In this document: piece after piece, positions 1 through 6,158 of the stretch | How positions within the stretch are numbered: position 1 is the first letter of the stretch | Layout: each line of letters opens with the position of its first letter | From: Pseudomonas sp. | GTDB taxonomy: Bacteria > Pseudomonadota > Gammaproteobacteria > Pseudomonadales > Pseudomonadaceae | Length of the DNA stretch: 6,230 bases | Direction: 5' to 3' | Assembly (NCBI GenBank): GCA_029240955.1 | Contig: JARDZH010000138.1 | Coordinates: forward strand, 1-6,230 | Translations under genes and position numbers: made by a program | The notes under the pieces: generated by a model | Database searches by the model: none | Seen by the model: only the letters and a program-made list of their open reading frames with translations | Told to the model about the DNA's origin: nothing

Positions 1-271
1 TTGGCTGCTGGACGCCAACGATCCGCTGCGTCAGCAGGTTACTGCCCAATGGCCACAAGCGGCCGGCGCGCTTGGACGCCTGTATGCAATGGGCATCGAC
101 GCCTACCGTCTGGCGCCACGGCTGACCCAGCTCAAAGCACTGCCTGACAGTCGCATTGAAGGCCTTTCCGGCAGCCTGAGCATGAACCCCAGCCGCCGTG
201 TAGAGCGTCAGCTGCCTTGGGCCGAGTTCGTGGACGGCAAGATTCAGCGCCTGCCCGATACCGCGCCTTGA
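1..271 (+). CDS. lpoA: Penicillin-binding protein activator LpoA, C-terminal fragment (5' end outside window)
   Basis: An open frame runs from the window edge (codons in phase with base 2) to a TGA at 269-271, giving about 89 C-terminal residues with no internal stop. The segment (LYAMGIDAYRLAPRL, then a GLSGSLSMNP stretch and a C-terminal FVDGKIQRLP) resembles the end of the LpoA/YraM periplasmic-binding-protein-like domain. In that family the protein is an outer-membrane lipoprotein that reaches through the periplasm to activate the peptidoglycan synthase PBP1A. The lipoprotein signal and N-terminal TPR-like domain would lie upstream of the window and cannot be seen. Placement directly before yraN, a SIS protein and a BON lipoprotein reproduces the E. 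coli yraM-N-O-P order and supports the call. The stop shares its last base with the yraN ATG (TGATG), so translation is probably coupled. Confidence 0.85.
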   Translation, partial: WLLDANDPLRQQVTAQWPQAAGALGRLYAMGIDAYRLAPRLTQLKALPDSRIEGLSGSLSMNPSRRVERQLPWAEFVDGKIQRLPDTAP

Positions 272-657
272 TGTCACGCAGCACTCGTCAACAGACAGGG
301 CGTCAACAAGCGGGGCGCGAGGCAGAAGCCTACGCCCTGCTGCATCTTCAGCAGCAGGGATTGCAGCTGATTACGCAAAACTGGTTATGTAAACGCGGTG
401 AGCTTGATCTAGTCATGCTCGACGGCGATACAGTAGTATTCGTCGAAGTTCGCTACCGTCGCCATTCAGGCTGGGGTGGCGCCGCTGGCAGCATCGATTT
501 TCGCAAGCAAGAGCGACTTGTCACCGCCGCTCAGCTGTATTTGCAACAGGAACCGCAATGGAGCCGATACCCTTGCCGTTTCGACGTGATCGCAGTTGAT
601 GGAAACCCGCATGACGCCGCTCCGCTGAACTGGATCAAGAACGCTTTCGACAGTTGA
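271..657 (+). CDS. yraN: YraN, UPF0102 family nuclease-fold protein
   Basis: The product has 128 residues, close to the usual ~120 of the UPF0102/YraN family. The motif expected of this PD-(D/E)XK-like fold is visible: GELDLV at residues 43-48 (Glu44, Asp46) followed by VFVEVRYRR at 56-64 (Glu59, with Arg61 where a classical nuclease has Lys), and a C-terminal CRFDVIAV strand at 102-109. A nuclease-like role is inferred from the fold; the physiological function is not well established. The ATG at 271 is chosen over an in-frame ATG at 217 because the longer form would overlap lpoA by 55 bases and the short form gives the TGATG stop/start overlap and the normal family length. No Shine-Dalgarno sequence is evident before 271, so initiation probably depends on coupling to lpoA. 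The family call is secure; the biochemical role is not. Confidence 0.93.
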   Translation: MSRSTRQQTGRQQAGREAEAYALLHLQQQGLQLITQNWLCKRGELDLVMLDGDTVVFVEVRYRRHSGWGGAAGSIDFRKQERLVTAAQLYLQQEPQWSRYPCRFDVIAVDGNPHDAAPLNWIKNAFDS

Positions 658-833
658 TCTTTCCTGTGGTCGTTGTCCGTGGCTCGAGCCAGACCCGAGT
701 CATTTGAAGCTATGACGTCTCCACACCGATTTCGCTATTTGTTTCATGCAGGCCGCACACATTGTGTGACGGGCGGCTCCGGAACTCCCGGAAACCCGAC
801 CAGCCGCTGTACGCTCTCATTAAGGTCACATAG
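658..833. other. yraN-gmhA spacer with inverted repeats
   Basis: This 176-base gap holds no convincing gene; a weak 88-codon frame starting at 673 overlaps gmhA and resembles nothing known. It contains a 12-bp perfect palindrome (TGGCTCGAGCCA, 680-691), a short inverted repeat CACAC-ATT-GTGTG (756-768), and a nested hairpin in which GCGGC (773-777) pairs with GCCGC (803-807) and TCCGG (778-782) with CCGGA (788-792). No T-tract follows the hairpin, so it is not an ordinary intrinsic terminator. No good sigma-70 promoter pair was found. The gap suggests gmhA-dolP have their own transcription or translation control, apart from lpoA-yraN. Confidence 0.5.
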
Positions 834-2002
<1,169 letters not shown>

Positions 2003-2021
2003 CCGCCAGACGGCAGGTACT

Positions 2022-2053
2022 AAAAAGGCGATCCTTGCGGATCGCCTTTTTTT
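2022..2053. terminator. Bidirectional intrinsic terminator between dolP and sspB
   Basis: GGCGATCC (2027-2034) and GGATCGCC (2039-2046) form a perfect 8-bp stem with a 4-base TTGC loop, flanked by five or more A on the left and seven T on the right, so the AT arms extend the stem further. On the plus strand it lies about 20 bases after the dolP stop. On the minus strand it starts immediately after the sspB stop, whose TAA lies at 2052-2054 inside the T-tract. It should end both convergent transcripts. Confidence 0.93.
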
Positions 2054-2465
2054 ATTTCACCACCTTGAGGCTCGGTCGGCCGGTGGGACGCGGCGGCTCG
2101 CTGTCTGGCGGCGGCGCATCGTCTTCCAGTTCGAGTTCCTCTTCTTCGCCCATCGGCGCTTCAAGGTCGAACACCATGCCCTGCCCATTCTCCCGGGCAT
2201 AAATACCCAGAATCGCAGCAACAGGCACGTACAACGTATGCGGCACGCCGCCGAAGCGGCCTTCGAAACTGACCGCTTCGTTGTCCATGTGCAAGTGACG
2301 CACGGCACTGGGCGAAACGTTCAGGACAATTTGTCCATCATTGGCAAAACCCTGGGGGACTTGCACAGACGGGTATTCAGCATTTACCAGCACATGCGGG
2401 GTGCAATCGTTATCGACGATCCACTCATAAAGAGCACGAACCAGATAAGGGCGACTGGAGTTCAT
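2052..2465 (-). CDS. sspB: SspB, ClpXP protease specificity-enhancing factor
   Basis: The 137-residue protein has the SspB layout: a folded N-terminal substrate-binding domain (about residues 1-106, starting SSRPYLVRALYEWIVDND), an acidic and proline-rich linker (EEEELELEDD around 107-116, then a Pro-rich stretch) and a C-terminal basic tail GRPSLKVVK that matches the ClpX-binding XB peptide of E. coli SspB. In that family SspB dimers hold the ssrA degradation tag and tether stalled-translation products to ClpXP in the cytoplasm. The start is the ATG at 2465-2463; one codon upstream is a TTG that would give one extra residue. AAGGAG (2472-2477) sits six bases before the ATG. It lies 17 bases after sspA on the same strand, so the two form an operon, as in E. 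coli. Confidence 0.96.
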   Translation of the reverse strand: MNSSRPYLVRALYEWIVDNDCTPHVLVNAEYPSVQVPQGFANDGQIVLNVSPSAVRHLHMDNEAVSFEGRFGGVPHTLYVPVAAILGIYARENGQGMVFDLEAPMGEEEELELEDDAPPPDSEPPRPTGRPSLKVVK

Positions 2466-2482
2466 CAACGGCTCCTTAAGCC

Positions 2483-3100
2483 TTAGCGCATCTCGCGTTC
2501 GGCGGCAGACAGACTCAACTGAAAGGCCTCACGCGCGAATTGGCGCTCCATGTAATCGAGCAGCGGTTTGGCAGGCCGCGGCAATTCAATACCCAGAACT
2601 GGCAAACGCCAGAGTATGGGCAGTAGACAGCAATCGACGAGACTTTGCTCGTCGCTGAGGAAAAAAGGTTTGTCCGCAAACAACGGTGAAACACCGGTCA
2701 GGCTTTCCCGCAGCTCCTTGCGCGCCTGCACTCGGGCAGCCTCGGTGGTGCGCGAATCCAGAATCAGGTCCACCAGACCACACCAGTCACGCTGGATCCT
2801 GTGGATCAGCAGACGGCTGTTGCCTCGCGCTACCGGATAGACCGGCATCATCGGCGGATGCGGATAACGCTCATCCAGGTATTCCATGACCACCGTGGAT
2901 TCGTACAGGGCCAGATCGCGATCAACCAGAGTCGGCACGCTGCCGTACGGGTTGACCTCGATGAGTTGAGGCGGCTGCCGCCCTGCCGCAACGTCGATGA
3001 TCTCGGCGCTGACACCTTTCTCAGCGAGTACAAGGCGCACGCGGTGGGAATAGTGGTCGGCGGGGTCGGAGTAACAGGCCAACCGATTGGTCACGCCCAT
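2483..3100 (-). CDS. sspA: SspA, stringent starvation protein A (GST-fold RNA polymerase-associated protein)
   Basis: The 205-residue product has an N-terminal thioredoxin-like half (residues 8-80, with [11 protein letters not shown] at 50-60 and [16 protein letters not shown] at 65-80 as the glutathione-S-transferase signature) and an all-helical C-terminal half (about 90-200). A Pro-His-Pro at residues 80-82 corresponds to the surface pocket that E. coli SspA uses to contact RNA polymerase and sigma. The family regulates transcription in stationary phase and starvation and is not known as an active glutathione transferase. The frame is open upstream to an ATG at 3214, but the ATG at 3100 is chosen: it has AGGAGG (3107-3112) six bases upstream and gives the family's usual length and N-terminus ([12 protein letters not shown]). 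It is followed after 17 bases by sspB. Regulation may involve the leader hairpin and inverted repeat upstream. Confidence 0.96.
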   Translation of the reverse strand: MGVTNRLACYSDPADHYSHRVRLVLAEKGVSAEIIDVAAGRQPPQLIEVNPYGSVPTLVDRDLALYESTVVMEYLDERYPHPPMMPVYPVARGNSRLLIHRIQRDWCGLVDLILDSRTTEAARVQARKELRESLTGVSPLFADKPFFLSDEQSLVDCCLLPILWRLPVLGIELPRPAKPLLDYMERQFAREAFQLSLSAAEREMR

Positions 3101-3143
3101 GGCGATCCTCCTCGCTTGTTGATTTATCGAACAGACACACAAA

Positions 3144-3160
3144 GACGCCCCAGCGGCGTC
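3144..3160 (-). promoter_or_regulatory. Stem-loop in the sspA leader
   Basis: Read on the minus strand, GACGCC and GGCGTC form a perfect 6-bp stem around a 5-base loop, followed by TTTGTGTG. It lies 44 bases before the sspA start codon. It resembles a weak terminator or attenuator, but with only three consecutive T it would be inefficient. No base-pairing competitor (antiterminator) was identified. The function is unproven; only the complementarity is seen. Confidence 0.4.
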
Positions 3161-3212
3161 CTCGACAACGAATGACCCAGGCAGGTATCCGTCGCGGGCG
3201 ACAAGATAGCTC

Positions 3213-3229
3213 ATTTACGCGATGTAAAT
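3213..3229. promoter_or_regulatory. AT-rich inverted repeat ATTTAC-N5-GTAAAT upstream of sspA
   Basis: Perfect 6-base arms (3213-3218 and 3224-3229) flank a 5-base centre, the size and symmetry of a dimeric repressor or activator site. On the minus strand it includes TTTACA (3228-3223), a fair -35 hexamer, with TATCTT (3208-3203) downstream, although the 14-base gap is too short for a normal sigma-70 promoter. It is about 110 bases upstream of the sspA start in the petC-sspA spacer. It could be the operator of an sspA promoter, but no regulator is identified. Confidence 0.35.
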
Positions 3230-3324
3230 TCTGCAATCTTGCGCTGCTACGCTACCCGCACTGCGTTATTCGACTTATCGAGACGTCTCTGGAGCGTTTT
3301 GTCGGACAATAACGGTGCCGCCGG

Positions 3325-4104
3325 TCAGTGCACGTCCTTCCAGTACTCGCGCTTGAGCAGGTAGGCGAACACGAAGAAAAACGCCAGATACAGCAACACA
3401 TAGGTGCCGATACGCTGGTGCTGCAGTTTAACCGGGTTGGCTGAGTAGGCGAGAAAGGTCACAAGGTTCTTGATCGTCTCGTCGAACTGTTCCTGGTTCT
3501 GGCTGCCGGTCTTGGGCACGATGGTCAGCTGGTCACACGCCTCGTGAGTCAAAGGCGCGCCGGTCAGAGGGTCATATTGTTTCTTGCCATCTTCCACCAC
3601 CTGGACCTGCTTGCAGCCGATGACTTGCCGACCCTGCAATCCCACCAGCACGTTGGGCATGCCGACGTTGGGGAAAACCTTGTTGTTCACACCCCATGGC
3701 CGGGCCGGATCCTCGTAGAACGAACGCAGGTAGCCGTAGAGCCAGTCAGTGCCACGCACACGTGCGACGAGTGTCAGGTCCGGCGGAGCGGACCCGAACC
3801 AGGTCTTGGCGTCGCTGGATGACATGCCGATGTTCATGTGATCGCCGATCTTGGCGCCTGTGAACACCAGTTTCTCCAGCATCATTTCATGGGGTATGCC
3901 GAGATCATCCGCGACCCGCTCGTAGCGCTGATACTTGGCGCTGTGACAGCCCATACAATAGTTGGCGAAAGTCCTTGCCCCGTCCTGCATGGCGGCCTTG
4001 TCCGAAACATCGATGTCCACGCTTTCCAGCTCCGCTCCGTGTTCTGCCGCGAATGAGAAGACAGGCAGGACTGCTAGAAGGCATACAGCCAGTAACTTTT
4101 TCAT
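3325..4104 (-). CDS. petC: Cytochrome c1 subunit of the ubiquinol-cytochrome c reductase (bc1) complex
   Basis: The 259-residue protein begins with a Sec signal peptide (KK, then a hydrophobic stretch to FSFAA, cleavage probably after residue 19 or 20). The heme c attachment site CMGCH is at residues 50-54 (Cys50, Cys53, His54). A methionine in NVGMPNVL (Met149) is the likely distal heme ligand. Two extra cysteines (Cys164, Cys190) could form a disulfide in the periplasmic domain. A single membrane anchor at about 231-250 precedes a basic KREYWKDVH tail, so the heme domain is periplasmic and tethered at its C-terminus. It passes electrons from the Rieske protein to soluble cytochrome c. The ATG at 4104 shares one base with the petB stop (TGATG), with only a weak AAGGG ten bases upstream, so coupling to petB is likely. 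The start matches the signal peptide. Confidence 0.98.
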   Translation of the reverse strand: MKKLLAVCLLAVLPVFSFAAEHGAELESVDIDVSDKAAMQDGARTFANYCMGCHSAKYQRYERVADDLGIPHEMMLEKLVFTGAKIGDHMNIGMSSSDAKTWFGSAPPDLTLVARVRGTDWLYGYLRSFYEDPARPWGVNNKVFPNVGMPNVLVGLQGRQVIGCKQVQVVEDGKKQYDPLTGAPLTHEACDQLTIVPKTGSQNQEQFDETIKNLVTFLAYSANPVKLQHQRIGTYVLLYLAFFFVFAYLLKREYWKDVH

Positions 4105-5315
4105 CAGCCGGTCACCCTTTCTGGAACGGGTTTGGTCTTCTCGAGCCGGGTATAGAACGGCATCAGAATGAAGTAGGAGAAGTAGAGAAAGGTACAGACC
4201 TGGGACACCAGCGTACGACCGGGCGTCGGTGCAAGAACGCCCAGCACCCCAAGAATCACGAAGGAAATGCAGAACAACAGCAGCGCGATCTTGCTTATCC
4301 AGCCCTTGTAACGCATTGACCTGACCGGGCTTCGATCAAGCCACGGCAGGACGAACAACACCGCAATGGCTGCCCCCATTGCCATGACGCCCATCAGCTT
4401 GTCGGGGATCGCCCTGAGGATTGCGTAGAACGGCGTGAAGTACCACACCGGCGCGATATGCTCTGGCGTCTTGAAGGCGTTTGCCGCTTCGAAGTTGGGC
4501 TTCTCGAGGAAATACCCGCCCATCTCCGGGAAGAAGAACACGATCGTGCAGAACACGAACAGGAAGACCACAACGCCAACAATATCTTTGACGGTGTAAT
4601 ACGGGTGAAACGCGATACCGTCCAGCGGCTTGCCGTTCTCATCCTTGTGCTTCTTGATGTCCACGCCGTCAGGATTGTTCGAGCCGACTTCATGCAGCGC
4701 CAGTATGTGCAACACGACCAGACCTAAGATAACGATCGGCAGCGCCACAACGTGCAGGGCGAAGAAGCGGTTCAGCGTGATGCCCGAGATCAGATAGTCG
4801 CCGCGAATCCATTGCGTCAGATCGTCACCGATCAACGGAATGGCGCCGAACAGCGAGATGATGACCTGCGCACCCCAATAGGACATCTGTCCCCACGGCA
4901 GCAGATAACCCATGAACGCCTCAGCCATGAGCGCCAGGTAGATCAGCATGCCGAACACCCAGACCAGCTCGCGCGGTTTCTGGTACGAGCCGTACAGCAG
5001 CCCTCGGAACATGTGCATGTAGACGACGATGAAGAACGCAGAAGCGCCGGTCGAGTGCAGCAGGCGCAGAATCGCGCCGTACTCTACGTCACGCATGATG
5101 TACTCGACGGACGCGAATGCTTCCTCGGCCGTTGGCGTATAGCTCATGGTCAGCCAGACGCCGGTGAGGATCTGATTGACCAGCACCAGCAAGGCCAGTG
5201 AGCCGAAGTAGTAAAGGAAGTTGAAGTTGCGCGGTGCGTAGTATTTGCTGAGATGGTCTTCCCACATCTTGGTGGCCGGGAAGCGGGCATCTATCCAATC
5301 CATGAACTTGCTCAT
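4104..5315 (-). CDS. petB: Cytochrome b subunit of the ubiquinol-cytochrome c reductase (bc1) complex
   Basis: This 403-residue integral membrane protein has about eight hydrophobic helices and is full length, including both the heme-bearing N-terminal and the C-terminal domains; it is not split as in b6f complexes. It carries hemes bL and bH and both quinone sites in the inner membrane. Heme ligands are His87 and His101 in helix B and His188 and His203 in helix D; the helix-D pair has one residue more between them than in mitochondrial cytochrome b. WGQMSYWGAQV (141-151) is the conserved Qo/cd region. The Qo motif reads PVWY (289-292) instead of mitochondrial PEWY. The ATG at 5315 is preferred over a GTG at 5318 because AAGGAGG ends seven bases before it and it makes the TGATG overlap with petA. 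It overlaps petC by one base at the other end, so the three genes form a tight operon. Confidence 0.98.
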   Translation of the reverse strand: MSKFMDWIDARFPATKMWEDHLSKYYAPRNFNFLYYFGSLALLVLVNQILTGVWLTMSYTPTAEEAFASVEYIMRDVEYGAILRLLHSTGASAFFIVVYMHMFRGLLYGSYQKPRELVWVFGMLIYLALMAEAFMGYLLPWGQMSYWGAQVIISLFGAIPLIGDDLTQWIRGDYLISGITLNRFFALHVVALPIVILGLVVLHILALHEVGSNNPDGVDIKKHKDENGKPLDGIAFHPYYTVKDIVGVVVFLFVFCTIVFFFPEMGGYFLEKPNFEAANAFKTPEHIAPVWYFTPFYAILRAIPDKLMGVMAMGAAIAVLFVLPWLDRSPVRSMRYKGWISKIALLLFCISFVILGVLGVLAPTPGRTLVSQVCTFLYFSYFILMPFYTRLEKTKPVPERVTG

Positions 5316-5908
5316 CACGCGCCCTCCTTATCGACGCCAATGACAATGACACTGTCCGACTCATAGGAATGTGGCGGCACCGGCAAATTCAAAGGCGCGG
5401 GCTGTGCTTTATAGACCCGACCGGCCAGATCGTAGTGAGAGCCGTGACACGGACAGAAATAGCCGCCGACCCAATCTTTGCCAAGGTCGGCAGGTGCGAC
5501 TTCAGGACGGAAGGTCGGCGAGCAGCCAAGGTGAGTGCAGATGCCGACCAGAAGCAGGATTTCGGGCTTGATCGAGCGTACGACCGGGTCGACATAGTCA
5601 GGCTGGACCGACGCTTTGGATTCGGGATCGGACAGCTGGCCAGTGAGCTTGCCCAGGTTGTCCAGAATTTCCTGAGTGCGACGAACGATGAATACCGGCT
5701 GACCACGCCATTCGGCAACCATTTGCTGCCCGGCTTCGATCTTGCTGATATTCACTTTGACCGGTGCTCCGGCCGCCTTGGCTTTGGCACTGGGAAACCA
5801 GGACCCTACGAACGGGACCGCCGCCCCCACCGCTCCCGCTGCGCCCACCACCGAAGTGGCTGCCACAAGGAAGCGACGCCGGCCTGCATTCACGCCGTCA
5901 TTGCTCAT
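5315..5908 (-). CDS. petA: Rieske iron-sulfur subunit of the ubiquinol-cytochrome c reductase (bc1) complex
   Basis: The 197-residue protein has an N-terminal twin-arginine motif (GRRRFLV, residues 9-15) followed by a hydrophobic Ala/Gly-rich anchor (about 16-37), consistent with Tat export of a folded Fe-S protein that stays membrane-tethered. A hinge rich in Lys/Ala (41-48) precedes the periplasmic head. The two cluster boxes are CTHLGC (124-129) and CPCHGSHY (152-159): Cys124, His126, Cys152 and His155 are the expected 2Fe-2S ligands and Cys129-Cys154 the disulfide. The head shuttles electrons from ubiquinol at the Qo site to cytochrome c1. The ATG at 5908 is chosen over one at 5923 because GGGAG (5917-5921) lies eight bases upstream and the N-terminus then matches the family. 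It is the first gene of petABC, after a 250-base spacer from rpsI. Confidence 0.98.
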   Translation of the reverse strand: MSNDGVNAGRRRFLVAATSVVGAAGAVGAAVPFVGSWFPSAKAKAAGAPVKVNISKIEAGQQMVAEWRGQPVFIVRRTQEILDNLGKLTGQLSDPESKASVQPDYVDPVVRSIKPEILLLVGICTHLGCSPTFRPEVAPADLGKDWVGGYFCPCHGSHYDLAGRVYKAQPAPLNLPVPPHSYESDSVIVIGVDKEGA

Positions 5909-5931
5909 TCCGTGCTCTCCCATCCGCTATG

Positions 5932-5947
5932 GCCTGTTCAGACAGGC
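5932..5947 (-). promoter_or_regulatory. Stem-loop in the petA 5' leader
   Basis: GCCTGT (5932-5937) and ACAGGC (5942-5947) are perfectly complementary with a 4-base loop. On the minus strand this hairpin lies between the proposed promoter and the petA ribosome-binding site, ending 23 bases before the start codon. It could stabilise the mRNA or modulate initiation, or in DNA form be a short operator. No T-tract follows, so it is not a terminator. The role is unknown. Confidence 0.4.
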
Positions 5948-5970
5948 GTCTACTTAATAACAATCTAGCC

Positions 5971-5999
5971 GTTATAAATTTTGCCGGATGGTAATTGAA
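5971..5999 (-). promoter_or_regulatory. Candidate sigma-70 promoter for petABC
   Basis: On the minus strand, TATAAC (5976-5971) matches five of six positions of the -10 consensus. Seventeen bases upstream is TTCAAT (5999-5994), a poor -35 (three of six). The region is AT-rich compared with its surroundings and lies 62 bases before the petA start, downstream of the rpsI terminator, which is where an operon promoter is expected. The weak -35 suggests an activator or a different true start. Confidence 0.4.
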
Positions 6000-6016
6000 A
6001 AACCCTTCAACCAACA

Positions 6017-6030
6017 AGGTCATAAGACCT
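6017..6030. repeat. Short inverted repeat AGGTC-ATAA-GACCT
   Basis: Perfect 5-base arms with a 4-base centre lie in the rpsI-petA spacer, just upstream of the candidate petA promoter. It may be an operator half-site pair or chance; arms this short are expected occasionally at random. Confidence 0.25.
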
Positions 6031-6069
6031 CACTAAAAGTAGGATAGCTTGTAAACCGTGGCTTCCAGC

Positions 6070-6090
6070 CGTGTGTCACGTTGTCACACG
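6070..6090. promoter_or_regulatory. 21-bp near-palindrome in the rpsI-petA spacer
   Basis: The arms CGTGTG (6070-6075) and CACACG (6085-6090) are perfect, and the inner CA/TG pair also matches, leaving one mismatched pair and a 3-base centre. The same stretch contains TGTCAC twice, eight bases apart (6074-6079 and 6082-6087). Size and symmetry suggest a binding site for a dimeric regulator. It resembles but does not match the TGTGA-N6-TCACA site of CRP/Vfr (wrong spacing and one arm altered). It sits about 95 bases upstream of the candidate petA -10, a possible activator position. Confidence 0.35.
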
Positions 6091-6104
6091 CATTTAACAG
6101 GCAT

Positions 6105-6144
6105 AAAAAAACGCCCAGCTCGCGAGGAGATGGGCGTTCTTTTT
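6105..6144 (-). terminator. Intrinsic terminator of rpsI
   Basis: On the minus strand AACGCCCA (revcomp of 6131-6138) pairs with TGGGCGTT (revcomp of 6110-6117) to form an 8-bp stem. The 13-base loop can itself form a small CTC/GAG stem, and a run of seven T follows (6111-6105). It begins about 20 bases after the rpsI stop. The other strand also carries a T-rich flank (TTCTTTTT), so it may work in both directions. It separates ribosomal-protein transcription from petABC. Confidence 0.9.
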
Positions 6145-6158
6145 GAACGAAGAGCGAA

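Noticed and set aside
2801..3175. 124-codon plus-strand frame over sspA
   Set aside because: It is antisense to sspA, with no start signal and no recognisable family.
4752..5201. 149-codon frame on the plus strand inside petB
   Set aside because: It is antisense to helices of cytochrome b; the Gln/Arg/His-rich composition is what hydrophobic coding gives on its complement.
5932..5947. LexA box
   Set aside because: CTG and CAG are six bases apart here, whereas LexA sites need ten.
5369..5968. 199-codon frame on the plus strand across petA
   Set aside because: It is antisense to the Rieske gene; the sequence is Arg/Asp-rich with no known domain, and petA explains the conservation.
6070..6090. 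CRP/Vfr binding site
   Set aside because: The element has TGTCA-N5-TCACA, not TGTGA-N6-TCACA; spacing and one half-site are wrong, so I leave the regulator unnamed.
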